The notes beneath the pieces are model-generated. The model was not told the origin of the DNA and did no database searches. It worked only from the letters and a program-made list of their open reading frames with translations. From NCBI GenBank assembly GCA_037367355.1, contig CM074701.1, positions 186,001 to 250,000 on the forward strand: a DNA stretch of 64,000 bases, read 5' to 3'. This stretch comes from Neoscytalidium dimidiatum. Taxonomy: Eukaryota > Ascomycota > Dothideomycetes > Botryosphaeriales > Botryosphaeriaceae. The position numbers were made by a program, and so were the translations under genes. Numbering within the stretch: the first letter of the stretch is position 1; each line of letters opens with the position of its first letter. Of the stretch, positions 44,357-54,818 are shown in pieces.

Positions 44357-46669
44357 CTAATCATACACTGTAGTCCATTCCCGTAGTAACTCATCCACTT
44401 CTGAAGTTACGCCTTCCTCATCTCTGTCTTCTCTGGGAGGTTGTTCCAGGAGTGATTTTTCTTGTAAATGTCTGGCGGTAGAAGCTTGACCTTCCGTCAT
44501 GTCGGAACGATACTGAATAGATGCATCCGATTGTATTAGAGAAGCTTGTCCAGAATGTAGGCTTGCGTTGCTTGCGATCTCGTGCACAGGGGACGCAGTA
44601 TGGATCCCATCCGCGCTAGAGGAAATCGATTCCGAACATGGTCTCACCGGTTCGTCATCATCAATCGAAAATTGATTGAGATTCGTAGGTGATGCCAAAG
44701 GTGAAGGGATTCGAGGCGGCTCTGGATCTGACAACAAAGGTAGATCCCGGGAAGGGAATGAGGAGCGAGAGAATGAATGAATAGAACCACTGTCTGAAAA
44801 AGTAAATGAGGTTCTGTTGCTTCCTCTTCGCCTTGAACTCTCACTTCTCCGAATGCTTCGGCTTCTACGAGCCATCCTGACACTGCGGACTGAAACGCTC
44901 CGGCCACTGAGGCTCTTTCTGCTTGCGCTCATATTCGGTAGGAAACGTGCCAGGTGACTGCCAATGTGGGCAAGATCAGCGGGTTGCCGAGAATGCTGAT
45001 CCCAAGTTTGTGAAGTTGAATGATCGAGGTGATACAGGGAAGCCCTATCGCAAAGTGGATTATCGGGAACTAGAGAGCTGCCTGGTCGTTGAAGTCGGCA
45101 ATGTAACGGACAGTCGAGGCAGTCCTGTTCAAAGTTGGAAAATCCCGGTCCGCCCTCATGACGCTCGCAATATTGTCTCAAAATTCGGTCAAGGGGATCT
45201 TCATATGTGTCCTGCTCTGGTAGAAAGGCACTGTGGACACCGACATGTAGCTCTAGAGCATTATTATGGCTATTTACTGTCATTGGTATAGCCTCGAGCG
45301 TCGGCTCTGGAATTACCTCTGATATTGTGTTGTTCTTTGGCGAACCACGGAAGCCGGGATTCTTCCTCCGTTTACGGTACCAATCCGCTACCTTGTGCTT
45401 GAGAGAAAGTAGTGCTCGGCCTCGAGTGGGCTTCCTTTCCTGGTTTGGTGACTCCTTGCCTTCTGATGTGTTGGGTAGAGGCTCGCGCACACGGACAGTT
45501 AGGTCTATATCCGAACGGCCCCGACACACATCTTGGCAAGCGTCTGGATTTTGGCCAGATTCATGGGCGTGATTATGATTCGTTGGAGGCACTGGTTGAC
45601 TTGCCGATTGGTTGGGCGAGGCTTCCTGAAGGCGTGATGCATCACCGACTTTTCCAGAGTTGTCTGTGTCGTTCTCTCCACAAATGTCTACCACAGGTCT
45701 GAGAGTCTCTCTCATCTCCCAGTATGTATCTACAATACCATTCTTTTTGGCCCACTCGGCAGCTGGTGCTGCAGTCTGGAGCGCTTGTTGAAAAGCTTCG
45801 ATCTTTAGCACCATCTTTCTCAAAGATTCAATGCAGCTTCCAAGCTCTGCAGCCAAGATAGACGAGCTTTGACTTGCGTAAGCTGCCATTGTAGGCTCAA
45901 TTGATCTGTTGCTGACTGAACTTCGCTTTTGGGTGTCCGATAAGACGCTCGTAGTCGTTACGGCTTGTGCCGAGCCTTTTACAGGCTCCAAGGGTGCCAC
46001 TTCCGCGGCCTGACCAGTTAAAAGTTTTTTTGTGCTTGAAAAAAGAACTAAGGAAGGGGGATTTCGTGGGTTGTGGTCGGATGATTCTTCGGAAATGCCG
46101 TCTGCGGCACCTTGATAATCAGTGGGATCCTGCGCAGTCCCATATGTGAAATCACAATGGCACTCAGGCGTTTTTCCCTTCAGATTCTTGGTGGCTTCCT
46201 CTCTTTGCCAAATGAGCTTCTGCGTCTCCTTCCTCAGTTCGTGCTGGGTAACTAGCTGCTGTGCGTGCTGCAGCACGTGCATAAGCAACGATAGATTGCT
46301 CTTGAAGCTTTCCAAGCTGTCGTTCAGTTGCTCTAGCTTCGACGTCTTGAATGGTAAGAGAACTTTGTATTTTCGGCATTTCTCGATCTCATCTCCGATG
46401 CTTTTGAAGAGGCATTCACACTCTCCCAATGTGCGTCTTGCCGTAAACACCGCACTAGCCTTGCTCCGGGCGACTATTTCATTGTCGTTGAAGATGTGTC
46501 CAAGCTCTTGAATAACAGCTGTCGTAAGTTCTATTGTGCAGGCAATGTCAGCAATTCGTCGGTCAGCGTTCGCCACCGTCTCGACATATCTGTAGATATT
46601 CTCTGAAAGTTTAACGCCGATGTCTGCGATTTGTAGTGCAGAGGCGGCAACACCGACTGCTTCTGCCAT
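44357..46669 (-). CDS. Large fungal protein with PigL_N/STAND-type N-terminal domain
   Basis: An intronless frame of 770 aa on the minus strand, ATG 46669. The N-terminus (MAEAVGVAASALQIADIGVK; LSENIYRYVETVANADRRI; IELTTAVIQELG) matches the helical 'fungal N-terminal domain' type (PigL_N-like) often found at the front of NLR/STAND and related fungal proteins. A coiled-coil-like stretch follows (about residues 105-160, SLESFKSNLSLLMHVLQHA). The middle is low complexity, and residues about 590-670 are Ser/Arg-rich (RRSRSIRRSESSRRRG). The protein ends DELLREWTTVYD, a short tail I recall from other proteins with this N-terminus. There is no NACHT or NB-ARC P-loop, so it is not a full NLR. A signalling or adaptor role is possible; function unknown. 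Confidence 0.75.
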   Translation of the reverse strand: MAEAVGVAASALQIADIGVKLSENIYRYVETVANADRRIADIACTIELTTAVIQELGHIFNDNEIVARSKASAVFTARRTLGECECLFKSIGDEIEKCRKYKVLLPFKTSKLEQLNDSLESFKSNLSLLMHVLQHAQQLVTQHELRKETQKLIWQREEATKNLKGKTPECHCDFTYGTAQDPTDYQGAADGISEESSDHNPRNPPSLVLFSSTKKLLTGQAAEVAPLEPVKGSAQAVTTTSVLSDTQKRSSVSNRSIEPTMAAYASQSSSILAAELGSCIESLRKMVLKIEAFQQALQTAAPAAEWAKKNGIVDTYWEMRETLRPVVDICGENDTDNSGKVGDASRLQEASPNQSASQPVPPTNHNHAHESGQNPDACQDVCRGRSDIDLTVRVREPLPNTSEGKESPNQERKPTRGRALLSLKHKVADWYRKRRKNPGFRGSPKNNTISEVIPEPTLEAIPMTVNSHNNALELHVGVHSAFLPEQDTYEDPLDRILRQYCERHEGGPGFSNFEQDCLDCPLHCRLQRPGSSLVPDNPLCDRASLYHLDHSTSQTWDQHSRQPADLAHIGSHLARFLPNMSASRKSLSGRSVSVRSVRMARRSRSIRRSESSRRRGSNRTSFTFSDSGSIHSFSRSSFPSRDLPLLSDPEPPRIPSPLASPTNLNQFSIDDDEPVRPCSESISSSADGIHTASPVHEIASNASLHSGQASLIQSDASIQYRSDMTEGQASTARHLQEKSLLEQPPREDRDEEGVTSEVDELLREWTTVYD

Positions 46670-47638
46670 TGTAGAGAGGAAGAAAGCATGGAAGTTATGA
46701 GCAGTAACTGGGCCAGGAACAAGGAGAGAAGAGTTTGGGGTGGGTGACTGACCGGAGCATTGGCAAGAAATTCCACGGGCGCTACCCTTATTCCAAGCTG
46801 TCTGCCTCGAACAGGCTGGAGAGGTGGCGGAGTAGATATGGCGTTCTTCTTACAGGCTGACCTGCAGAGCACGCATGCAAGATTGGCTGTCGTTTCGATG
46901 AACTTGCAGACAAGCTGTGCTGAAACTGGGCTGTGCTGAGCGGGCTGCTGGGTGAGGCTGCGCCAAGGTGAACGCTCACCCCATGCCTTCTATGCCTTGC
47001 AGCAGCCAGCAAGCTTAGCAAAAGGCCAAGAATACGAAACGATGTAAACACTTACGGATGGATCTCTGTGACTCTCTCTTTTCCGTTCCAGCCAGCCTCT
47101 GCCTGAGCTATGTATGTGACTCTTTACATGTAAGAGAATGGGAAAATATAACTCGGGCGGGCCGCACATCGTCACGTCGCACAGCTTCCCGAGAAGCTGG
47201 ACATGGGAGCAGCAGGGTAATTAAAACAACGAAAAACAAAAATGGTCAAGTCCATCACAGTAATATTCGTGCATACGCAGGACTGGCCCGCAAGGCAGAT
47301 AAATGCACGTGTTGACGAAACAGTGCTAGTGTCATGTAAGTCACCACACTCGCATGACAAGCTGATATGCTACGCAAGTGGCTAATTAAAGGGCTCATTT
47401 TCAAAATTCTCCTCTATCCTGAGGGTTTCTAAGTCTTAAACCATAATACTTTTTTTTTTTACGAACCTTGAGATAGGAAAAGAGAGGTGCCGAGAAACCA
47501 GTCAGACCCATTTTACAGAACTGCAGAGCCAATCAGCTAATTGATGGCATCCATTCAAGGGGAATTTGCAAGAAAATCATCCCTTACACGCGATGCGAGA
47601 ACGCGCTCACCAGTGAGCACAGGCGTCACGATCATTCC
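46670..47638. other. Intergenic region between two minus-strand genes
   Basis: 969 bases between the 46669 start and the HRQ1 stop. It should hold the promoter of the downstream gene. A T homopolymer lies at 47450-47460. No gene seen. Confidence 0.45.
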
Positions 47639-50600
47639 CTACTCTTCCTCAATCTTCACCACGACGTGCTCACCATCCCCTTCCCCGCCATTTTCCCCTG
47701 CCTCCTCCTCACCGCCAACCTCCCCCACAACCACCCTCTCCTTACCCCCACCCTCCCTCTTCACCTCCACAACCTCGACCCTCTTCCCCCTGCCCGGCCT
47801 GACCTCCGTCGCCGGCACCACCGTCTCCACATTCATCGGATTTCCCTCCTCCGGCCCCATCGGCAAACTCTCGACATCGATCTCCCAATCCAACAAGCTC
47901 TTCAGTATGACCTCCGCGCCGGCTTTACTCAAGACCATGTTCGCCTCCTCGCACCGCTCATCGCAGCAACACTCCAGGCATCCCTCGACGCAATGGCACT
48001 GCGCGACGCGCTCGCACGCCTGGCGCAGCAACAGATCCACGAACTCGAACGCCTTGGTCGCGATGCCCGCCCCGCTGGCGCCGCCCTTCGCGTCGTAGAA
48101 CGTCAACCTGGCCGGCCGCTTGCGGGTCGACTCCTTGGTCGCAAACTCCTTGAGCGCGTTCTTGCACTCCGTGCGCACGTCGCCGGGCAGGCTGATAACG
48201 AAGTTCGGCATGAGGCTCAGCACGGCGTGCTCGGCGGCATGGATCGCGCCGCCGATGTGGAGCCTGCGCTCCTTCAGGATGTCGAGCGCGCGCTTGGGCA
48301 CGTCGAGCCACATGCCGCGGCTCATGAGCACGATGGGCGGGTTGTCGACGGCGACGGCGTCGAGGATGCGGCGGCGCTTGTCGACCTTGAAGAAGCCGAA
48401 GACGACCTGCTTGATGCGGATGGGCCCGCAGAAGGCGCGCGAGCGGCTGCCTGGGATCGTGCGGATGGCCTCCGTCTCGATCGGGTCCACGTCAGTGAAG
48501 TCGCGCTGCTGCGTCGTCCAGTCGACCGTCACGCGCTCGACCTTGGCGAGCATCTGGTCGGGCGAAAACTCTTTGACGAGGTAGGACAGTCCCTGGTGCA
48601 GGAAGATGCCGCCTTCGTAGATGGTGAAGAAGGCGCGGGATGCTTCGAGGTCTTCGAGCACGACGTTGCGGTTGTTGGTCGTATCGATGATGGCGAAGTG
48701 CTCTTCTTCTGTGTCACGGATGGCCACATGCTGCGAAGGGCGTGGAAGGAAGCGCTCGTTGCAGTGATAGAATCCTAGGTCGTCGGCGCGCATGCGCTCG
48801 GTGGCGATTGTGGCGAGAAGGGGCCCGAAGTATTTGGCGTCTTCAGCTGGACGGATGGGCATCTCGTGTGCGGCGCATTGGATGTGGCCTTCGAGGCAGA
48901 GCATGTTTTCGAGGTCCACTTGAAGCTCAGCGTTCGGCTTGGTGAAGATCTCGTCTGGGTTCTGCATGTAATATTGGTCTGTGGGGAAGCAGTCACCGAC
49001 CAGGACCGAGAGGGAATCTTTATTGCGTCGGCCTGCACGTCCGCTTTGCTGTCGGAGGTTGGCAATGGTGTAGGGGAAGCCTACAGTGACAACAGCGTCA
49101 AGAGATCCGATGTCAACGCCCAGCTCCAGCGCGTTGGTCGCAACGATACCGACGAGCTTGCCGTCGAACATCTCCTTTTCGATCTGTCTGCGGTCTTGCG
49201 GAGTATAGCCACCCCGGTAGGCCATGACTCTGTTCATCACTTCTGGTCTCTCTAGGTTTGTGAGTTCAGTCTTGACTGCAGAGATGAGGCCTTCGCATTG
49301 CTTCCGGACCCGACAGAAAGCAATGACTCTGACTCCGCGAAGAATCAACTGACAAAAGAGCTTAGCTGCCTCAGCCATAGTATCCCCTCTGCCAGAGGTC
49401 GGATCTCCAGGATCCTTGAAAGGGGTATTCCAGCAGACGAACTCTTTTCGTCCAGACGGAGAACCATCGAAGTCGGTAAGTTTTACCTCGTCAACACCAA
49501 ATATTGTCTTCATATGCTCTTCTGGGTTCGAGACTGTAGCTGAGCAGGAGATAAACTTGACGTGATGATTGCCAAGTGCTGCACAGATTCTCCGTAGTCT
49601 CCTCATGATCATGGCAACATGGGATCCAAACAGACCGTTGTAGACATGCAGTTCATCCACTACAACAAACTTGAGATTTTGCAAAAAGGCTCGCCAGGAC
49701 TCTTCTTGAGGTAAGATGGTGATGTGGAGCATGTCCGGATTCGTGAAGATTATGCGTGCTTCATCACGGATATAGCCGCGGCTGGTGAATGGAGTGTCTC
49801 CGTCAAAGGTTTCGACAACAATGTTCTGCAGGCCGTCCATGAAATGGAGGAGATCTTTCAAACTTCGCCTCTGGTCCTGGGCCAAGGCTTTAGTAGGAAA
49901 TATGTACATCGCTCGGGTATCGTGGTCTTTCTCTAATTCGTGGAGCACGGGAATTTGGTAGATGAGGGATTTGCCGGAACTGGTTGATGTGGAGACGATG
50001 ACATTATGACCCTCGTAAAGATTGTTGATTGCCTCAGCTTGGTGAGCATATAGTCGTTCGATATTGCGCGTGTTGTACAGAGCATTCACCAAGTTCTGAG
50101 ATAATCGAAAGTTCAGGTCACCGTAGATGGGCTCTTGTGGGTCGAACACTCTGTGGCCATCAGGGACGATCTGGCCAGTGTACCATTCTAGCTTCTTGAT
50201 CTCTTCCAGTATCTCGGGGATGGGCTTCCGCTCCGTCGGAATGGTGGACGGCAAATTGTTCGTGCGACCACTTGGGCCAGGGGTCGCATCGCGACTCTTA
50301 GATGGAGTTGGAACGTAGACAACATACTCGTCCTGGAGCTTCTGTACTGGGTCTTGCTCAAGTTCGGCGCAGTCGTTGAGATATTGATTGACAGCAGATG
50401 TGAATTTGGCATTGCGTTTCTCAATGAGATTCAGCATTTGCTTTTGGCTGTAGACGGGGATTTTAAGGTCTTCTCCTCTCAAAGGCCTGGTAACCTTGGT
50501 GGGCTCTCCGGTCTTCTTGTTCTGGACTTGGCGCTTCAAGTCGCCGTCCACGAACTCGAAGAGAAGGACTTCGTTGTCTTTCTTATCCTGTTCCATATCA

Positions 50601-51175
50601 TTGGGGTCAGCGAGGCGAAACTCGTTTGCCTTCCTGCCAGCCATGTTATCCTCAGAACCCATCAAGTTTACCTGAAGCATAGCTTCATCGACGTAAACGA
50701 AATTGATGGCCCACGGGACCAAGGCTTTGATCTGAGCAATATCGTCGACCGACAGCTCGCGCTTTATGTGGCTTTCAACTGTACTCCTGATATTATCAAG
50801 AGTGGTAGCAAAATGCTTGCGGGTGCAGCAGAAGGTATAGACAAGGTTCAAGGCGCGGAAGACCTGCTGAAGCTTTGTAAAGTGCTCAGGCCACGGTATT
50901 GAGGAGTCGACAAAGCTGGACGAGGCATTGCGCCGTAGGGTGGGATTCGAGGAGCCGGCGTCGGCCTTCTTGTTGCGACGCGGTTTCTTGCCGCCATCTT
51001 GAGTCTTCGTCGGGACTGTGGTTGTGGATGCGGGGGCGGCTTCTTGACCGGCGTCGAGCGGTTGCTCGGTTTGCGATGGTTGCTCTCCTTCAGCGGAAGA
51101 ACCGTCCGGGGCCTTCCTCTTGCGCGGGCGCTTGATTGTCTTGTTCGTGAGGGAGGCGGCTTGTATCCTCACCAT
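47639..51175 (-). CDS. HRQ1: RecQ4-like ATP-dependent DNA helicase Hrq1
   Basis: An intronless 1178-aa frame; ATG 51175 (ACCATGGTG context, MVRIQAASL) is preferred over the upstream in-frame ATG 51271. Hrq1 is the RecQ4-type 3'-5' helicase acting in crosslink repair and telomere maintenance. The N-terminus is basic (TIKRPRKRKAPDG). Helicase motifs: TSTSSGKSLIYQIP (Walker A, about residue 395), VVVDELHVYNG (motif II, DELH box, about 508), ISCSATVSNPEEH (motif III), and QQSGRAGRRNKDS (motif VI, about 708). The C-terminal DUF1998/MZB region has the cysteine cluster CHCVEGCLECCCDERC (about 1060-1075). The tail is Gly/Glu-rich and acidic. It is head to head with ORC4, 436 bp apart. Confidence 0.95.
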   Translation of the reverse strand: MVRIQAASLTNKTIKRPRKRKAPDGSSAEGEQPSQTEQPLDAGQEAAPASTTTVPTKTQDGGKKPRRNKKADAGSSNPTLRRNASSSFVDSSIPWPEHFTKLQQVFRALNLVYTFCCTRKHFATTLDNIRSTVESHIKRELSVDDIAQIKALVPWAINFVYVDEAMLQVNLMGSEDNMAGRKANEFRLADPNDMEQDKKDNEVLLFEFVDGDLKRQVQNKKTGEPTKVTRPLRGEDLKIPVYSQKQMLNLIEKRNAKFTSAVNQYLNDCAELEQDPVQKLQDEYVVYVPTPSKSRDATPGPSGRTNNLPSTIPTERKPIPEILEEIKKLEWYTGQIVPDGHRVFDPQEPIYGDLNFRLSQNLVNALYNTRNIERLYAHQAEAINNLYEGHNVIVSTSTSSGKSLIYQIPVLHELEKDHDTRAMYIFPTKALAQDQRRSLKDLLHFMDGLQNIVVETFDGDTPFTSRGYIRDEARIIFTNPDMLHITILPQEESWRAFLQNLKFVVVDELHVYNGLFGSHVAMIMRRLRRICAALGNHHVKFISCSATVSNPEEHMKTIFGVDEVKLTDFDGSPSGRKEFVCWNTPFKDPGDPTSGRGDTMAEAAKLFCQLILRGVRVIAFCRVRKQCEGLISAVKTELTNLERPEVMNRVMAYRGGYTPQDRRQIEKEMFDGKLVGIVATNALELGVDIGSLDAVVTVGFPYTIANLRQQSGRAGRRNKDSLSVLVGDCFPTDQYYMQNPDEIFTKPNAELQVDLENMLCLEGHIQCAAHEMPIRPAEDAKYFGPLLATIATERMRADDLGFYHCNERFLPRPSQHVAIRDTEEEHFAIIDTTNNRNVVLEDLEASRAFFTIYEGGIFLHQGLSYLVKEFSPDQMLAKVERVTVDWTTQQRDFTDVDPIETEAIRTIPGSRSRAFCGPIRIKQVVFGFFKVDKRRRILDAVAVDNPPIVLMSRGMWLDVPKRALDILKERRLHIGGAIHAAEHAVLSLMPNFVISLPGDVRTECKNALKEFATKESTRKRPARLTFYDAKGGASGAGIATKAFEFVDLLLRQACERVAQCHCVEGCLECCCDERCEEANMVLSKAGAEVILKSLLDWEIDVESLPMGPEEGNPMNVETVVPATEVRPGRGKRVEVVEVKREGGGKERVVVGEVGGEEEAGENGGEGDGEHVVVKIEEE

Positions 51176-51611
51176 GGTGGAGGCATGCTGCGGAGTGTCG
51201 CGGTGGACGAGGTGGCGAGCAACGATGACGCCAAAGAAAGCGACGCGACCAACGGCAACGACTTGGCACAATTCACCACATAAAACAGGGAAGGAGCTTG
51301 GAGTGCAATGTCCAAAGCAGCAAGATGGTAAGAAAAAGCCAATCCTAAGTCCATGTATGTAGCACCCATATGGTTGGAGCGACGCGTAGACGCGATCTCA
51401 CATGCGCACGTGTTAAGGGTGTGCAAGGGTCAGCGCGCATCCATCTTGTCGAGGTGGTTGACTCGTCCGCGTAAACACCTCTCCAGCCTCCTCCAAAACC
51501 AACGCTCACGTCACGTCAGCTTCTCTGGCTACGCAATCTGTCTACAATACCCCGATAATGTGGAATTGATTTTGAGGACGCCGAACAAGTCGGTGTATGC
51601 ACCCACGAGCA
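51176..51611. promoter_or_regulatory. Divergent HRQ1/ORC4 promoter region
   Basis: 436 bp between the preferred starts of two genome-maintenance genes. ACGCGT (MluI cell-cycle box core sequence) occurs near 51383 as GCGACGCGTAG. I note it as a possible MBF-type element only; one six-base match is weak evidence. Confidence 0.4.
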
Positions 51612-53972
51612 ATGACAACCGGGGCAAGATCCGCAAAGCGTCGAAAGCTGAGTCCGGCCGAGGACGATGCTTCCCCCGCCACCACCGCGAACTCGACGCC
51701 CGTACCCACATCCGCGAAAGGCTCCTTGAAGCGCCCAACCCGTCGTGCTGGCCTGCTCTCCTCTGAACGCAACCGTGCTAGCTCTAGGCTCGCTGGCAAA
51801 CGCGGCCTCGCCGAAGACCTCGACGACCCGGATATCTACGATTTCGACAGCGCGTTTGGAGGCTCCCCCGGCAGACAATTACAGAGCGAAGCTGCGACCG
51901 CTGCAAAATACCCTATCGAATCCGCCGTACCGAAGAAGACCACGCGGGGCAAATCGAAGGCTGTGAAGCAAAGCGACTCGCAAAAGGAAAATATACCAGA
52001 AGACGATGTTGAAACTGTCACTGAAACTGTCCCTCTGCCGAGGCCGACAAGACGCGGACGTAAAACGAGAGCGCAGGACAAAGACGAAAATGAAGACGCT
52101 GGCGCAGCTGAATTCGCCCCGCTGCGTGCGCGAGGAGGCAAAGCCAAGGTAACGGAAAAACATGACTCTGCCTCTAAGAAGACGCGCTCGGCGAAGAAAC
52201 CAGAAGAAGATGAGCGTGAGGAGTTGGACGAGGAACCCAAGGCCTCCAAAATATCTGTTGCAAAGGCAAAACCGCCAGCTAAGCCGAAGTCCTCAGCCAC
52301 CACACCCTCCAAGGAGAAAATGAGCCTGCTTGATCTGGTGGGTGAAGGCGACAAATCGAACGGAAACTCCAGTACGCCCGCGACCCCAGAGCTCGTGATA
52401 TCCCCCATCTCCAAGCGCCGTAGTCAACCTCACAAAGCACAAGCTACGTCAAAGATCACAAATGCTGCGCTGGAAGCTGAGGGACAGCCTTCTGCTGATG
52501 CCTTGACTGCACTCAAGACTCGCGTGCTAGGTCAGATTACTGGCAAGCAATCTGTTCCGTTAGTCGGGCTCGATGACGAGTACAAAAAGGTTCATCAGCT
52601 GGTCGAGCAAACAGTCACTGCTGGAGAGGGCAACTCGATGCTCATAATTGGCGCCCGCGGGAGTGGAAAGACGGCGCTCGTCAATCAGGTGCTGCATGAG
52701 CTTTCTAAGGATCAGCGACAGGACTTCCATATTATTAGATTGAACGGCTTTGTCCATATAGATGACAAACTTGCGCTCCGTGAGATCTGGAGACAGCTTG
52801 GAAAAGAGATGGATGTCGAAGAAGACACAATGGGCAAGAACTACGCTGATACACTCTCCACTCTATTGGCTCTCCTGTCCCACCCTTCAGAGTTGGCCGG
52901 AAGGGAATCTGATGAGATCGCTAAAGCCGTCATCTTCATCATGGATGAATTTGATCTTTTCGCTTCCCACCCTCGCCAGACGCTGTTGTACAACTTGTTT
53001 GATATTGCTCAATCAAGAAAAGCGCCCATCGCTGTCCTAGGCTTGACAACGAGGATCGGTGTCTCCGAGAACCTCGAGAAGCGCGTCAAGAGTAGATTCA
53101 GTCACCGTTACGTCCACCTATCGCTAGCCAAGAGCTTCAGTTCATTCCAGGAGATGTGCAAGTCAGCTCTCGCCGTTCGACCAGAGGACCTGAACGACTC
53201 AGATCAAAGAGCGTTGTCAATGCAGGCTCCAACCAAGCCCCGCGCCACTCCAAAGAGCAGACAAGCCGGACAGCCGAAAGACCTCCTGACCGCTTGGAAC
53301 GACTCCATATCCGTAAGCTATCCACCCCACCTCAGCCTTCGACTACACTAACGACCCAAATAGTCTCTTTTCTCCAACCCGGCCTTCCTTCAAAACCACC
53401 TCGCCCCCCACTACCACCTCCAAAAATCTGTCCCCACCGCCCTCTCCACCTTGCACCTCCCCATCTCGCTCCTCACCCCACAGACTTTCCCGCTCACACC
53501 AAACCACTTCGCCATCACCGCAACCAACCTCTCCACCAACCCGCCCACCTCCCTCGCGCCGCCCGACTCCAAGCTCTCTCTCCTCCCCCACCTTTCCGAC
53601 CTCGCGCTCGCCCTCCTCATCGCGGCCGCCCGCCTCGACATCATCCACGACGCCGACACCTGCAACTTCAACATGGCGTACGCCGAATACGCGTCACTCG
53701 CCGGCAGGGCGAAGATCGCGTCGGCGGCTTCCGGCGCCGTCGCGTCGGGGATGCGGGTGTGGGGCCGCGAGGCGGCGCGGAGGGAGTGGGAGAACCTGGT
53801 CAGGTGGGAGTTGGTGATGCCGGTCGTGGGCGGTGGCGGCAGCGGCGGCGGGATTGGAGGCGGTGGGGCGGATAGCGCGATGGTGAGGTGCGACGTTGCG
53901 TTGGAGGAGATTGCGCCGAGTGTGGGGGCCAGGCTGGAGAGGGTGGTGGAGAGGTGGTGTAGGCAGATTTAG
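51612..53972 (+). CDS. ORC4: Origin recognition complex subunit 4
   Basis: Exons 51612-53312 and 53364-53972; 769 aa (774 if ATG 51597 is used; 51612 has the better -3 base). ORC marks replication origins; Orc4 is an AAA+ subunit. The N-terminal ~270 residues are charged and disordered, with basic NLS-like runs (AKRRKLSPAED). The AAA+ part begins near LVGLDDEYKKVHQLV, with Walker A IIGARGSGKTALV (about residue 347), Walker B FIMDEFDLFA (about 443), and sensor-like LGLTTRIGVSENLEKRVKSRF. Exon 2 carries the winged-helix end: LSDLALALLIAAARLDII, then FNMAYAEYASL. The intron ends with a CACTAACG branch site and AATAG. The C-terminal Gly/Ser-rich insertion (GGGGSGGGIGGGG) interrupts the last helices. 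This is longer than yeast Orc4 because of the N-terminus. Confidence 0.95.
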
Positions 53973-53995
53973 GATTGGTGGAGAGGGGGGGTTGG

Positions 53996-54022
53996 AATGG
54001 GATGGGATGGGATGGGATGGGG
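53996..54022. repeat. (GGGAT)n pentanucleotide repeat
   Basis: Five near-perfect GGGAT/TGGGA units directly downstream of the ORC4 stop, probably in its 3' UTR. Confidence 0.85.
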
Positions 54023-54750
54023 AAGGAGAGTCTGGGGAATTGGAATCGCGACATTGGGGAGTGGGATACGTTATGCAGGGCGGAGGATTGGGATTGCATA
54101 GCTGGGACATGTCTATCACGCAGAGTTTATTCGGTATTCCTGATCGTCGGTGGAGCATAAAGACTCCATGGTTCTACACGGTAGACGCATCCGTCAATTT
54201 CTCGAACTTGGATTGCTGAATGATCCTAATTATTTCTGAATTGAATTACACACTACAGGCTTCGTACCGGACCATGGGACCTGTTGGCCGGTTGTAGGCA
54301 GACCATTCGGGCTTTCAGCCGCTCGTCCTCGACCCTTGCCCATTGCGAGCCGTAATGAACCATGTGCGTGTGGACTAAGAGAGCTCGCAGATACGAGCCG
54401 CGTGGCGGTCGGCCTGTCAGCCCTATTCCAGACGAGCGTGTCCTCCGTCTCTGCATCACAAAAGCCTGCTTCGCTTTCCTTGCATTGCTATCTCACGCCC
54501 AGACGCGCGCGGCCAAGAAGTGCATGCATGCGTGCAACGTCTCCCGCCTCCCCCAGCCCTACCCCGCCGCACATCTCACTGCATCGGCCCCCACGTTGCG
54601 CACGCGCATGGATCCAGTCCGTCCCCCTTCCCGTTATTCCCGATCGCGTGGAGACGTGTGTCTGGTGATATCAAGCGTGCGTGTATCTGTGTCACCGTAA
54701 GCGCTTCACAACGACGATTGACCGGCATCACCATTGGTTGAAACTTCGCT

Positions 54751-54760
54751 GCTCTCTCTC

Positions 54761-54807
<47 letters not shown>

Positions 54808-54818
54808 TACACACACCG
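54751..54818. repeat. Compound (CT)n(CA)n microsatellite
   Basis: A CT tract of about 40 bases with one interruption, followed directly by about 10 CA units. Confidence 0.9.

Noticed and set aside
47666..48778. 370-aa plus-strand frame opposite HRQ1
   Set aside because: Antisense shadow within the helicase coding region.
53996..54022. GGGAT repeat as telomere-like sequence
   Set aside because: Fungal telomeres are usually TTAGGG; this is a short pentamer repeat within a gene-rich region.
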